Source: Saccharothrix carnea (lineage in GTDB: Bacteria > Actinomycetota > Actinomycetes > Mycobacteriales > Pseudonocardiaceae). From it: a stretch of 64,000 nucleotides of DNA. The stretch lies in contig NZ_PYAX01000001.1 of NCBI RefSeq assembly GCF_003014735.1, positions 620,001-684,000 on the forward strand. Reading direction: 5' to 3'. Shown piece by piece: positions 15,603 to 24,375 of this stretch. The translations under genes and the position numbers were made by a program. The notes below the pieces were generated by a model. It had not been told where the DNA came from. It searched no databases and was given only the letters and a program-made list of their open reading frames with translations. How positions within the stretch are numbered: the first letter of the stretch is position 1; each line of letters begins with the position of its first letter.

Positions 15603-16631
15603 TCAGCCCTTCGGGATCTTGCCGACGACCGACTTGGCGAAGGCCACGGCGGTCGCGCAGCGGTCGAACTCGGACGCCTTCGGGCCGGCCGACTTGACCT
15701 CGACGACCTCGCCCTCGTTGTCCGCGCCCTCCAGCTGCACCCACGTGACCTCGCAGGACGGGAACGCCGTGCTGGTGGACACCTGGTAGCCGACCACGCC
15801 GCCGCCCAGGTCGACCTCGGTCTGCTTGTCGTCGAACTCGCGGTCGTCGGGGATGTAGGTCTCGCGGAACGCCAGCGTCAGCTCGCGGTCGTCGCCGACC
15901 CAGGAGCAGTGGTGCAACCCGTACGGGTACACACGGTAACCGGCACCCGCGCCCGCGTCGACCGCCGCCTTCTCCGGCAGGGCGCACGGGTCGAGGGTGA
16001 TCAGCGAGCCCTTGGCGGCCGTGCGGGTCGCCGCGCGGTCCTTGATCTGCGTCACCACCGACTCGGCCATCTCGCGGCCCGGCGCGCACGCGTCACCGTC
16101 CTCGTACCCGATCTGCACGGTGAGGCCCAGGCCCGGCTCCTCCTGCGTGATCACCGAGACGAAGCACGCGCTGTTCTCCAGCACCTGCTCGTAGCTGCGC
16201 AGGCCGGCGAGCTGCTTGTCCGCGTTCTTCAGCTCGGTGGTCATGGTCTGGCCGATCTCGACCGTGACCGCGAGGTCCTTGCCGTTCTTGTCCTTCATGA
16301 AGTTCGAGCACCGGCTGAACCCGCTGCGCGACCGGTCGCCGGGCGTGCCGAACCGCTTCAGCACGTCCTCGTCCAGCAGCTCGCACGGGTCGGTCAGGCG
16401 CAGCTTGTCGGCCGCGAACGCCGGGTCGACCGGCTCACCGTCCGCGGGCGGCGCGGGCGGCCTGCTCGACCCGGTCGGGTCGGTGACGTTCTCGGCGTCG
16501 GCCGGGATGGTGGTGCGCGGGAACTTCTGCTTGGCCAGATCCGCCCCGGCACAGCCGGCCAGCAGCAGGATCAAGCTCAACACGGCGACGAGGCGGGGCA
16601 CGTGGTGCACGGTAGCGACCGACTCCGCCAT
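15603..16631 (-). CDS. Lipoprotein with two DUF3558-like halves
   Basis: About 342 residues. The N-terminus has a hydrophobic segment ending in lipobox LLAGC, predicting attachment to the outer face of the membrane. The mature part has two similar halves. Each opens with a DPC motif (TDPCELLDEDVLKRFG; LDPCALPEKAAV) and holds further spaced cysteines (FSRCSN, HHCSWVG, PSCEVTW, FDRCATA), as in DUF3558-type proteins. The function is unknown. The start is uncertain: ATG 16631 is used, but GTG codons nearer the hydrophobic segment are possible and no ribosome site is clear. Confidence 0.8.
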   Translation of the reverse strand: MAESVATVHHVPRLVAVLSLILLLAGCAGADLAKQKFPRTTIPADAENVTDPTGSSRPPAPPADGEPVDPAFAADKLRLTDPCELLDEDVLKRFGTPGDRSRSGFSRCSNFMKDKNGKDLAVTVEIGQTMTTELKNADKQLAGLRSYEQVLENSACFVSVITQEEPGLGLTVQIGYEDGDACAPGREMAESVVTQIKDRAATRTAAKGSLITLDPCALPEKAAVDAGAGAGYRVYPYGLHHCSWVGDDRELTLAFRETYIPDDREFDDKQTEVDLGGGVVGYQVSTSTAFPSCEVTWVQLEGADNEGEVVEVKSAGPKASEFDRCATAVAFAKSVVGKIPKG

Positions 16632-16739
16632 TCGTGGCACGAACCCTGTGTCCGTCCTCACGACGGCGTTCGGGAACGATTCAGAAGATCGACGCGCTGA
16701 ACCTGAGGACCAAGCCGAAACCAACGAAAGGACCATCGA

Positions 16740-16823
16740 ATGCGCCACCGCATCCGACGCGCCGTCCGCTGGCTCGACACCTGGACGGTCGAGGCGTTCA
16801 ACCCGGTCTACCCGAGGCGCTGA
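16740..16823 (+). CDS. Candidate small basic/aromatic protein (27 residues)
   Basis: A short frame that starts with ATG seven bases after a clear AAAGGA ribosome site and ends with TGA. The product is basic at the N-terminus (MRHRIRRAVRW) and has two Trp and one Phe, an amphipathic pattern. It sits alone on the plus strand between two leftward genes. No family is known to me; the strong ribosome site is the main support. It could be chance. Confidence 0.4.
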   Translation: MRHRIRRAVRWLDTWTVEAFNPVYPRR

Positions 16824-16834
16824 CCGCCACAGCG

Positions 16835-16872
16835 CGCGGTACCCGTGCCCTCACGCGGTACCCGTGCCCTCA
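16835..16872. repeat. Tandem 19-bp duplication across a stop codon
   Basis: Two identical 19-bp copies, each CGCGGTACCCGTGCCCTCA, side by side. The second encodes the last residues of the small symporter partner (GTGTA); the first contains its stop. Confidence 0.8.
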
Positions 16873-17099
16873 CCCCCCTCGGGCACGATGACCGGCCGCA
16901 GGGTCGCCCAGGCGGCGAACACCGCCGAGAGCGCGATCATGCCGATCCCACTCCACAGGTTGATGTTCAACCCGTCCGCTTTGGTCAGGTCGGCCTCGTC
17001 GGTGAAGCCGAGTCCGACCACCAACAGCACGACGCCGTAGATGGCGAACAGCACCGCGATCACCAGTCGCAGGTCGAACAGACCGGCCTTGCGCGCCAC
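16851..17099 (-). CDS. Small two-helix membrane protein, symporter partner
   Basis: An 82-residue membrane protein with two hydrophobic segments: LVIAVLFAIYGVVLLVVGL (about 12-30) and IGMIALSAVFAAWATL (about 52-67). A conserved-looking polar loop with LNINLWSG joins them. The GTG at 17099 has GAGG six bases upstream. It lies 11 bp downstream of the sodium:solute symporter, so the two are probably one operon, and it may be an accessory subunit. The C-terminal five residues come from a 19-bp tandem duplication. Confidence 0.8.
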   Translation of the reverse strand: MARKAGLFDLRLVIAVLFAIYGVVLLVVGLGFTDEADLTKADGLNINLWSGIGMIALSAVFAAWATLRPVIVPEGGEGTGTA

Positions 17100-17110
17100 G
17101 ACGACCTCCC

Positions 17111-18796
17111 TCAGCCGAAGATGATGTTGAGCACGGCGGTCAGCAGCAGCACGCCGATGCCGAGCAGGACCGGCGAGCGGTACCACCCGGCGTCGTCGCC
17201 CGTGGTGGAGTGCCTGCGGTCCTCCTTGGGCGTCAGGCTGTAGACCAGCCCGACCAGCCGCTCCTCGGGCACCGGCCGGGTGAACATCGTCACCGCCACG
17301 CTCACCACGATGTCCACCCCGAACGCCACGCCCGCGCCGACGAAGCTCGCGCCCTGCCCCGGCAGGTCCAGCACGCCGGTCTCGGCGAGCACGAACACCG
17401 CCACCGCGCCGAGCGTGCCCGCCACGAGACCCGCCCAGCCCGCCGCCGCCGACATCCGCTTCCAGAACATGGCCAGGATGAACGTGGCGAACAGCGGCGC
17501 GTTGAAGAACGAGAACAGCGCCTGGATGTAGTCCATGATGTTGCCGTAGCCGGCCGCCAGGAACGCGGTGCCGATGGCGACCACCGTGCCGCCGATCGTG
17601 GCCAGCCGGCCGACCCGCAGGTAGTACTCGTCCGGGCGGTCCTTGCGCACGTAGTCCTGCCACAGGTCGTACGTGAACACGGTGTTGAACGACGACACGT
17701 TCGCCGCCACACCCGCCATGAACGACGCCAGCAGGCCCGTGATCGCGATGCCCAGCATGCCGTTGGGCAGCAGCTCGCCGATCAACGCGGGCAGCGCGTT
17801 GTTGTAGACCACGCCGCCGCTGTCGTCACCGGCCTTGAGCGCGACCATCTCCGGCACGACCAGTGCGGCGATGATGCCCGGGATGATGATCACGAACGGG
17901 ATCAGCATCTTCGGGTACGCGCCGATGATCGGCGTGCGCCGGGCGGCCGACATGCTCTTGGCCGACAACGCGCGCTGCACCTCGGCGAAGTTCGTCGTCC
18001 AGTACCCGAACGACAGCACGAACCCGAGCCCGAACACGATGCCGATCACGCTGAGCACCGGGTTCTGGATGCCGGTCAGCTCCGTCGCGGGCCACGCCGA
18101 CAGCTGCTCGGAGCCACCCGGGCCGCCGGTGACCTTCTCCACCAGCCCGTCCCAGCCGCCGACCTTGTGCAGGCCGACGATCGTCAGCGGCAGCAGCGCG
18201 GCGACGATCACGAAGAACTGCAGCACCTCGTTGTAGATCGCCGCCGACAGGCCGCCCAGGGCCGTGTACGTCAGCACGATCGCCGCCGCGATCACCACCG
18301 ACAGCGGGATCGGCCAGCCGAGCATCAGGTTCAGCAGGAACGCCAGCGCGTACAGGTTCACGCCCGCGATCAGCACCTGGGCGACGGCGAAGCTGATCGC
18401 GTTGACCAGGTGCGCGCCCTTGCCGAAGCGGCGGCGCAGGAACTCCGGGACGCTGCGCACCTTCGAGCCGTAGTAGAACGGCATCATCACCAGGCCGAGG
18501 AACACCATGGCCGGGATCGCGCCGATCCAGTAGTAGTGCACCGTCGCCATGCCGTACTGCGCGCCGTTGGCCGCCATGCCGAGCAGTTCGATCGCGCCGA
18601 GGTTGGCGGAGATGAACGCCAGGCCCGTCACCCAGGCGGGCAACGAGCGGCCGGAGAGCAGGAAGTCCAGGCTGGACGAGACCGATCTGCGGGCCAGGAA
18701 GCCGATGCCGAGGACGAACACGAAGTAGACCGCCAGCAGGGTGTAGTCCAACGGACCTGCGTCCAGCCGGAGATCCACCTGGGCCAGTACGGGCAC
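17111..18796 (-). CDS. Sodium:solute symporter (SSS family)
   Basis: A 561-residue transporter with about 13-14 predicted membrane helices, the usual SSS size. Family features include DYTLLAVYFVFVLGIGFLA in the first helix, SGRSLPAWVTGLAFISANLGA in the second, ALGGLSAAIYNEVLQFF, and FGYWTTNFAEVQRALSAKS before the central helices. Such proteins couple sodium entry to uptake of sugars, organic acids, proline or similar solutes; which one is not clear. The start is GTG 18796, nine bases after GGAGG, preferred over the longer frame at 18835. The small membrane protein follows at once. Confidence 0.93.
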   Translation of the reverse strand: MPVLAQVDLRLDAGPLDYTLLAVYFVFVLGIGFLARRSVSSSLDFLLSGRSLPAWVTGLAFISANLGAIELLGMAANGAQYGMATVHYYWIGAIPAMVFLGLVMMPFYYGSKVRSVPEFLRRRFGKGAHLVNAISFAVAQVLIAGVNLYALAFLLNLMLGWPIPLSVVIAAAIVLTYTALGGLSAAIYNEVLQFFVIVAALLPLTIVGLHKVGGWDGLVEKVTGGPGGSEQLSAWPATELTGIQNPVLSVIGIVFGLGFVLSFGYWTTNFAEVQRALSAKSMSAARRTPIIGAYPKMLIPFVIIIPGIIAALVVPEMVALKAGDDSGGVVYNNALPALIGELLPNGMLGIAITGLLASFMAGVAANVSSFNTVFTYDLWQDYVRKDRPDEYYLRVGRLATIGGTVVAIGTAFLAAGYGNIMDYIQALFSFFNAPLFATFILAMFWKRMSAAAGWAGLVAGTLGAVAVFVLAETGVLDLPGQGASFVGAGVAFGVDIVVSVAVTMFTRPVPEERLVGLVYSLTPKEDRRHSTTGDDAGWYRSPVLLGIGVLLLTAVLNIIFG

Positions 18797-18930
18797 CTCC
18801 GCCCACCTCCCTGATCGAACAACCCCGAACACCATCGCGCACTACCGCACAGCCGATCAAGCTGACGGTAGTGCACCCCGGCGCGCTCCGCCGGTTTGAA
18901 CTACCCCGGGCTAAACCTCAGGTGAGCGCG

Positions 18931-19344
18931 TCAGCGGGTGAGGACGAACGGCGTCTCGGCGGAGACGGGGCCGGAGGTGGCTCCGATGGTGAACTGCGTA
19001 CCAGGCGCGGAATCGCCGAACGAATCGGGCACGCGCACCGGGACCTCGGCGAACCGGCCGACCGCGTCCGCGGTGGTGTCGCCGACCCGCCTGCCGTGGA
19101 AGGTGAACACCACCCGACCGTGTGCGGGATACCCGGCGCCGCTGAGCCGGACCTCGCCACCGGCCTGACCGGCGACGGGCTGCGCCGCGAGGTGCGCGGC
19201 GGAAGGGGGTGCGGCGGTGGAGCTCATCCCCGCGATCACGGGCGGCGGCAACGCGGGCGCCTGCTCCGCGCAACCCACCACCGCCAGGAACACCAACGGG
19301 ATCAGGACCGGTGGACCGGATCTTCGTCTTCGAGGTCTTCGCAC
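18931..19344 (-). CDS. Hypothetical lipoprotein with an Ig-like domain
   Basis: About 137 residues. An Arg-rich start (RRPRRRRSG), a hydrophobic stretch and lipobox LAVVGC indicate export and lipidation. A Pro/Ala-rich linker precedes a C-terminal domain of about 75 residues with the pattern VRLSGAGYPAHGRVVFTFHG, which resembles IPT/TIG-like beta-sandwich domains. The function is unknown. GTG 19344 is chosen, six bases after GGAGG; GTG 19347 is adjacent. Confidence 0.75.
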   Translation of the reverse strand: MRRPRRRRSGPPVLIPLVFLAVVGCAEQAPALPPPVIAGMSSTAAPPSAAHLAAQPVAGQAGGEVRLSGAGYPAHGRVVFTFHGRRVGDTTADAVGRFAEVPVRVPDSFGDSAPGTQFTIGATSGPVSAETPFVLTR

Positions 19345-19449
19345 CACGCGCCTCCAGGCCCGTCGACGGGGGAAGTCAGCGTATATCGCGAAATCCGCCC
19401 TGCCACGCACCCGAACGGCTTACCGCTCACCCGGGATTTGCGGAGTGGA

Positions 19450-19498
19450 CCGAAGGGCGCCGCCAGCCCGCACAAGACGGACCGGCAGCGCCCTTCGG
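19450..19498 (-). terminator. Terminator-like hairpin downstream of the Ro60 gene
   Basis: A perfect 11-bp stem, CCGAAGGGCGC with GCGCCCTTCGG, around a 27-base loop. It starts 32 bp after the Ro60 stop. Confidence 0.55.
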
Positions 19499-19530
19499 AG
19501 GCACCACAGGAGCACTGGCCCGGCCGGGAC

Positions 19531-21108
19531 CTAGAACGGCCAACCGGCGCCCCGACCGCTCTCCAGCAGCGTAATCATCCGGAAAGCCTGGTCGGTGAGG
19601 CCGCCGAACGTGTGCCGGTCACGGCCGCCGCTCGGCGCGTGGCCGTACCGGTACCCGGCGAGGTTCCACGTGTACAGCGGCACGTCGGCGGGCAGTGCCC
19701 GGTGCACGTCGCCGTCACCGGCCTGCTCGTCGGTCACGATCACCACGCGGTCGTGGCGCTTGAAGTGCGACCGCACCGCGTGCGCCGTGGCCGTGCCGTT
19801 GCCCAGGAAGTAACCGTCGTCCTTCCACCGCTCGACCGACTTGAGCAGCGACTCCCCCGACCGCAGCCGGAACGGGCGGGTGCCGTCCGAGTAGGACACC
19901 ACGTCCGCCTTCGCGCACCGCAGGCCGAGCGCGATGCCGAACACCGCCGCCGCGTCCCACCGCTTGAGCGTGCCGTCCTTCGAGAACGGCGCGACCATCG
20001 AGTACGACGTGTCGACCAGCACCAGCGTGCGGCCGGGCAGCTCGGGCACGTTGCCGAGCGAGAGCGTGATGGCCTGCTCCAACACCCACGCCCACCGCAG
20101 CGACGGTGCCGCCCGGTACGCCGACAGGAACCGCATGGGCAGCTGCCGCGACCGCGCCACCTGACCGGGATCCGCCAGCCGCGCCGCGACCTCCGCCGCC
20201 ACCCGGTCGGACACACCGGCCTCGTCGAAGTTGCGGAGGTTGCGCAAGACCGCCATGTACCCCATGGACGGGATGAGCGCCTCCCACACGTCGGCGGTCA
20301 GCGGACCCTGGAGCCAGCCGGCGACCGACTCCCACGTCATGCCCGCGCCGCGCAGCGTCGAGGTGACCGTGTCGCGGTCCTGCCGGAACAGCGCGCGCCG
20401 CTGCTCCACCGGCCACGACAGCAGGTCCGCCCGCGCCCGCAGCACGCCCAGCGACGCCGGGACCTCGTCGGCACGGCCGAAGCGGCGGTCGAGGGTGTGG
20501 GTGAACAGGTCGCCCTGCCAGTCGGCCTTCGGCGCCGGGTGCACCAGGTTCAGCACGTCGCCAAACCGGTAGCCGCGGGCCTCGGAGTCCCACTTCAGCA
20601 GCGCGCTCTCGTCGTACAGCCGCCGCACCGCGTCCGCGACACCGCGCTTGACCGGCTTGGGCAGCGCCCGGCCGTGCTGCGACGTCCAGTACGCCAGCAG
20701 CTCGCCCGGCTCGTCGGCGCGGTGCAGCACCGAGTCGACCACCTGCCGGGACATGCCCGGCGCGCCGGCGTCGAGGCGTGCCTTGACGAAGTGCGCCGCG
20801 CCGACCAGGGCGGCCGTGCGCATGTTCGCGTCACCGCGCAGCCACGCCAGGAAGCGGGCCGTCCAGTCGGGGTCGGCGGCGGTCGTCGCGCGCACCAGCG
20901 CGGCGTAGCGGTCGTCCCGCTCGCCGGCGCCCTCGTGGAACGTCGGCTCGCCGACCATGTTGGCCACCGCCAACAGGAAGAGCTCCGACTTGGGGTCACG
21001 CGCATATCCCGGCGCGCCCTGGTGGGTGCGCCCGCTCGGCACGGCCTCGGACACGACCGGGCTCGACACGGACGCGCGCACGCGACCGAAGTTGAACTTG
21101 CTCATCAT
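19531..21108 (-). CDS. rsr: Ro60/TROVE-domain RNA-binding protein
   Basis: A 525-residue ortholog of the Ro60 autoantigen (bacterial Rsr). Residues about 15-330 form the TROVE HEAT-repeat ring that encircles single-stranded RNA ends and binds Y RNA on its outer face. The C-terminal third is a von Willebrand A-like domain with a MIDAS motif, DTSYSMVAPFSK, and later VVIVTDEQAGDGD. In Deinococcus and others, Rsr with a Y RNA regulates exonuclease activity on structured RNA, notably under stress. Here a Y-RNA-like gene lies directly upstream on the same strand. ATG 21108 or the adjacent ATG 21105 follow GGGAA. A hairpin follows the stop. Confidence 0.93.
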   Translation of the reverse strand: MMSKFNFGRVRASVSSPVVSEAVPSGRTHQGAPGYARDPKSELFLLAVANMVGEPTFHEGAGERDDRYAALVRATTAADPDWTARFLAWLRGDANMRTAALVGAAHFVKARLDAGAPGMSRQVVDSVLHRADEPGELLAYWTSQHGRALPKPVKRGVADAVRRLYDESALLKWDSEARGYRFGDVLNLVHPAPKADWQGDLFTHTLDRRFGRADEVPASLGVLRARADLLSWPVEQRRALFRQDRDTVTSTLRGAGMTWESVAGWLQGPLTADVWEALIPSMGYMAVLRNLRNFDEAGVSDRVAAEVAARLADPGQVARSRQLPMRFLSAYRAAPSLRWAWVLEQAITLSLGNVPELPGRTLVLVDTSYSMVAPFSKDGTLKRWDAAAVFGIALGLRCAKADVVSYSDGTRPFRLRSGESLLKSVERWKDDGYFLGNGTATAHAVRSHFKRHDRVVIVTDEQAGDGDVHRALPADVPLYTWNLAGYRYGHAPSGGRDRHTFGGLTDQAFRMITLLESGRGAGWPF

Positions 21109-21130
21109 TTCCCGCCCGTCGATTGCCGAG

Positions 21131-21310
21131 GGGAGCGCCGGACAACTTCACACGGGCCCGAGATCAAATCGACGAAGGTGACATTAGGCGCTCTGGCCAC
21201 TGAGCTACACCGGCACGAGCCGGTGGCGGGATTCGAACCCGCGACCACCCCATTAGCAGTGGAAGTAACCCTCGTCTGCGCACCGGGCACGTGTGAAGTT
21301 GTGCGCCCCC
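21131..21310 (-). ncRNA. yrlA: Y RNA-like RNA (YrlA type) with a permuted tRNA mimic
   Basis: On the minus strand, 5' bases (21284-21300) pair with 3' bases (21144-21160) over 16 of 17 positions, and a further short stem extends outward. Inside is a second stem, 21265-21276 with 21171-21182. The apex is a tRNA core in permuted order: T-arm (21226-21242, GCGGG/TTCGAAT/CCCGC), then a 7-bp acceptor-like stem closed by a UCGU loop (21208-21225). A TA spacer and a D-arm with AGTGGCCA loop (21190-21205) follow. The ends thus sit where the anticodon stem would be. This matches the YrlA design known from Ro60-bearing bacteria, and the Ro60 gene starts 23 bases downstream. Confidence 0.88.
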
Positions 21311-21383
21311 GAGATCCAGTCGTCCCGCGGCGTGATTTCACCTGAAGAAGTAGCCGCTGGACATCGCACCGGGTGCGGGTGTC

Positions 21384-21411
21384 AGAGTAATCCGCGCACG
21401 ACCACGATCAA
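21384..21411 (-). promoter_or_regulatory. Possible promoter for the Y RNA/Ro60 unit
   Basis: TTGATC (21411-21406) and TACTCT (21389-21384), 16 bp apart, resemble -35 and -10 boxes. The implied RNA start near 21377 is about 65 bases before the paired region, so a longer primary transcript or another start is possible. Weak evidence. Confidence 0.3.
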
Positions 21412-21437
21412 CTGGATTTCGGTTCGCCCGCGGACGA

Positions 21438-22097
21438 TCAGAACAGGCGGAACTCGTCGGACTCGATGCCGCGCAGCGCGTCGTAGTCCAGCACGACGCA
21501 GCGGATGCCGCGGTCCTCGGCGAGGGTGCGGGCCTGCGGTTTGATCTGCTGCGCCGCGAACACGCCCTTCACCGGTGCCAGCAGCGGGTCGCGATTGAGC
21601 AGTTCCAGGTAGCGGGTCAGCTGCTCGACGCCGTCGATCTCGCCGCGGCGCTTGATCTCGACCGCCACGGAGACACCCGACGCGTCACGGCACATCAGGT
21701 CGACCGGGCCGATCGGGGTGGGGAACTCGCGGCGGACCAGGGTCCAGCCCTCGCCGAGGGTGGTGACGTGCTCGGCGAGCAGCTTCTGCAGGTCGGCCTC
21801 GACGCCGTCCTTGACCAGGCCGGGCTCCGGGCCGAGCTCGTGCTTGGAGTCGTGCAGCACCTCGGCCAGGGTGATGATCAGCTTCTCGCCCGCCTTGTTC
21901 TGCACGACCCACATGTCCGGGTCCTCGATCAGCCAGCACGGCGGGCTCATCCAGTTCAGCGGCTTGTACGCGCGGTCGTCGGAGTGGATCGACACCGAGC
22001 CGTCCGCCTTGATCAGCAGCAGCCGCTGGGCCATCGGCAGATGGGCGGTGAGGCGTCCGACGTAGTCGACCTGGCAGCGAGCGATGACGAGGCGCAC
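21438..22097 (-). CDS. nucS: Endonuclease NucS (mismatch-specific)
   Basis: A 219-residue NucS/EndoMS. In actinobacteria lacking MutS/MutL it cuts both strands at mismatches and keeps mutation rates low. The start [21 protein letters not shown] and [21 protein letters not shown] match the N-terminal DNA-binding domain. The RecB-like nuclease core has GPVDLMCRD and [20 protein letters not shown]. The C-terminus SDEFRLF resembles the short motif that binds the beta clamp. GTG 22097 is chosen because it gives the family N-terminus. The permease gene is divergent, 56 bp away. Confidence 0.95.
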   Translation of the reverse strand: MRLVIARCQVDYVGRLTAHLPMAQRLLLIKADGSVSIHSDDRAYKPLNWMSPPCWLIEDPDMWVVQNKAGEKLIITLAEVLHDSKHELGPEPGLVKDGVEADLQKLLAEHVTTLGEGWTLVRREFPTPIGPVDLMCRDASGVSVAVEIKRRGEIDGVEQLTRYLELLNRDPLLAPVKGVFAAQQIKPQARTLAEDRGIRCVVLDYDALRGIESDEFRLF

Positions 22098-22153
22098 GGC
22101 CGACAGGCTACGGGGTGCGAGGCCCGATCCACCGACAGGTACCGTCGGCCGAC

Positions 22154-23548
22154 GTGTCACCGCTGCGGCAGCTCCTGCGCACCAAGCCCGTCGACCTGAT
22201 CACCGACGAGAGCGCGCACACACCGCTGCGCCGCAGCCTGGGCCTGTTGCCGCTGGTCTCCCTCTCCGTGGGCGCCACGCTGGGCACGGGGATCTTCGTC
22301 GTGCTCGGCCAGGCCGCGCCGGTGGCCGGTCCCGCGGTCACCGTGTCGTTCGCGGTGGCGGCGTTGGCGGCGTTGTTCTCCGCGCTGTCCTACGCCGAGC
22401 TGGCGGGCGCGGTGCCGTTGTCCGGGTCGGCGTACTCCTACACGTACGCGACGCTCGGCGAGCTGGTCGCGTGGGTCTGCGGGTGGTGCCTGCTGCTGGA
22501 GTACGGCGTGTCGGTGGCGGCGGTCGCGGTCGGCTGGAGCGGGTACCTCAACGCGTTCCTGGACGCCACGCTCGGGTTCCAGGTGCCCGCGGCGCTGTCC
22601 GGTGACGTGGTCGACCTGCCGGCGGCGGTGGTCGTGCTGCTGGCCACCGCGGTGCTGCTGGGCGGGGTGAAGGAGAGTGCCGCGGTCACCACCGTGACCA
22701 CGGTGCTGAAGGTGGCGGTGCTGGCGTTCTTCGTGGTGGTGGCGGTGTTCGGGTTCCGGAGCGGGAACCTGGCGCCGTTCGCGCCGGCCGGGGTCGCGGG
22801 CGTCACCGGCGCGGCTTCGCTGGTGTTCTTCTCGTTCATCGGGTTCGACGCCGCGTCCACGGCCGGTGAGGAGGCGCGGAACCCGCAGCGCGACCTGCCC
22901 CGGGCGATCGTGATCTCGCTGGCCGTGGTCACGGTCGTGTACGTGCTGGTGGCGTTCACCGCCGTGGGCGCGGTGGGCGTGGACGCGCTGGCCGGGTCCG
23001 ACGCCTCGCTGGCCACGGTCCTGCAGCGGGTCACCGGGGCCGGGTGGCCCGCCACCGTGCTGAGCGCCGGTGCGGTGATCGCGATCGCGTCCGTGGTGCT
23101 GACCGTCCTCTACGGACAGACCAGGGTGCTGGTCGCGATGGCGCGGGACGGCCTGGTGCCGAAGGTGTTCGCCCGGGTCGGCGCGAAGCGGGTGCCCACG
23201 GTGAACACGGTGCTGGTGGGCGTGCTGGTCGCGGTGTTGGCGGCGCTGGTGCCGCTCGGGCAGCTCGCGGAGGCGACGAGCATCGGCACGCTGGTGGCGT
23301 TCAGCCTGGTCAACGTGGGCGTGCTGGTGTTGCGGCGCACCCGGCCGGACCTGCCGCGCGGTTTCCGCACGCCGTGGGTGCCGGTGGTGCCGCTGCTGGG
23401 CCTCGGCCTGTGCGTGCTGTTGGTGGCGGGCCTGGCGCCCGCCACGTGGCTGGCCTTCGGCGTCTGGTCGGCCGCGGGCCTGGTGGTGTACTTCGGGTAC
23501 GGGCGGCGCCGGTCGGAACTGGCCCGGCATTCGGCACAGGGAGAGTGA
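22154..23548 (+). CDS. APC-family amino acid permease
   Basis: A 464-residue transporter with about 12 predicted helices. The first helix has the amino-acid-binding motif [17 protein letters not shown], and [23 protein letters not shown] marks the conserved segment between helices 6 and 7 of the cationic amino acid transporter group. It probably imports an amino acid or amine by proton symport; the substrate is not readable. GTG 22154 is the assumed start, giving [14 protein letters not shown]; a longer frame opens at 22115. The Nudix gene follows after two bases, so they are probably co-transcribed. Confidence 0.9.
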   Translation: MSPLRQLLRTKPVDLITDESAHTPLRRSLGLLPLVSLSVGATLGTGIFVVLGQAAPVAGPAVTVSFAVAALAALFSALSYAELAGAVPLSGSAYSYTYATLGELVAWVCGWCLLLEYGVSVAAVAVGWSGYLNAFLDATLGFQVPAALSGDVVDLPAAVVVLLATAVLLGGVKESAAVTTVTTVLKVAVLAFFVVVAVFGFRSGNLAPFAPAGVAGVTGAASLVFFSFIGFDAASTAGEEARNPQRDLPRAIVISLAVVTVVYVLVAFTAVGAVGVDALAGSDASLATVLQRVTGAGWPATVLSAGAVIAIASVVLTVLYGQTRVLVAMARDGLVPKVFARVGAKRVPTVNTVLVGVLVAVLAALVPLGQLAEATSIGTLVAFSLVNVGVLVLRRTRPDLPRGFRTPWVPVVPLLGLGLCVLLVAGLAPATWLAFGVWSAAGLVVYFGYGRRRSELARHSAQGE

Positions 23549-23550
23549 TC

Positions 23551-24087
23551 GTGGAAACCCTCGGATCGCGTGAGGTGTACGCGAACCAGTGGATGGTGGT
23601 CCGGGAGGACGCCATCGGGCGGGCGGACGGGACCACCGGGATCTACGGCGTGGTGGACAAGCCGGACTTCGCGCTGGTGATCCCCATGGACGGCGAGCGG
23701 CTGCGGCTGGTCGAGCAGTTCCGCTACCCGCTCGGCATGCGCCGCTGGGAGTTCCCGCAGGGCACCGCGCCCGAACGAGCGGACGTGGACCCGCTCGTGC
23801 TGGCCGAGCGCGAGCTGCGGGAGGAGACGGGGCTGCGGGCGGGCAAGCTGGTGCAGCTGGGCCTGCTCGACGTGGCGCCGGGCATGTCCAGCCAGCGCGG
23901 CCGGGTGTTCCTGGCCACCGAGCTGCGGGAGGGGTTCCACGAGCGGGAGCACGAGGAGCAGGACATGCGCTCGGCGTGGTTCCCGCGCGCGGAGTTCGAG
24001 GCGATGATCGCGCGCGGCGACATCACCGACGCCCAGTCGATCGCCGCCTACACGCTGCTCCTGCTGCACGAGCACGCGCAGCCGTGA
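23551..24087 (+). CDS. Nudix hydrolase (ADP-ribose pyrophosphatase-like)
   Basis: A 178-residue Nudix protein. The catalytic helix is in LAERELREETGL near residue 90, where the REUXEEXGU core is intact; the segment before it is slightly longer than the classic box. EQFRYPLGMRRWEFPQGT upstream is typical of ADP-ribose or nucleotide-sugar pyrophosphatases. It would split a nucleoside diphosphate linked to another group. GTG 23551 lies six bases after GGGAGA, which overlaps the permease stop. The next (broken) gene starts in its stop codon (GTGA). Confidence 0.9.
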   Translation: METLGSREVYANQWMVVREDAIGRADGTTGIYGVVDKPDFALVIPMDGERLRLVEQFRYPLGMRRWEFPQGTAPERADVDPLVLAERELREETGLRAGKLVQLGLLDVAPGMSSQRGRVFLATELREGFHEREHEEQDMRSAWFPRAEFEAMIARGDITDAQSIAAYTLLLLHEHAQP

Positions 24088-24340
24088 CCGCCGAGATCGT
24101 GGAGTCGACCTCCGACGAGCTGCCGGCGTGCGCGGACGGGTTGGCCGGGCTGCTGGTCGACGCCGTGGCGGGTGGAGCGTCGGTCGGGTTCGTCGAGCCG
24201 CTGTCTCGCGGGCGGGCGAGTGGTGGCGGGCCAGGGCCGCGGCGGTGCCGGACGGCGAGCTGGCGCTGTGGGTGGCCCGCGACGTTGTTCTACAAGCGGG
24301 TGGGGTAGCCGGTCACCTTCCGGGGCGCCCGCGCGTCGGG
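24084..24340 (+). pseudogene. Decayed GNAT acetyltransferase fragment
   Basis: The frame opens at GTG 24084, overlapping the Nudix stop, and reads like the first 45 residues of a GNAT protein (DELPACADGLAGLLVDAVAG, GFVEPLSR). The continuation, EWWRARAAAVPDG and ELALWVARD, is in another frame, so at least one frameshift lies near 24205-24220. After that only LPGRPRVG-like traces remain, and the acetyl-CoA binding half is absent. Intact relatives are about 170 residues. Confidence 0.7.
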
Positions 24341-24375
24341 GTGGCAGACAGGTCGTCTGCCCACCGGAGGGGCTC

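Noticed and set aside
21181..21245. A tRNA gene on the minus strand (T-arm and D-arm consensus)
   Set aside because: The arms are in the wrong order for a tRNA, the acceptor stem is closed by a loop, and no anticodon arm exists. The segment is explained by a Y-RNA-like tRNA mimic.
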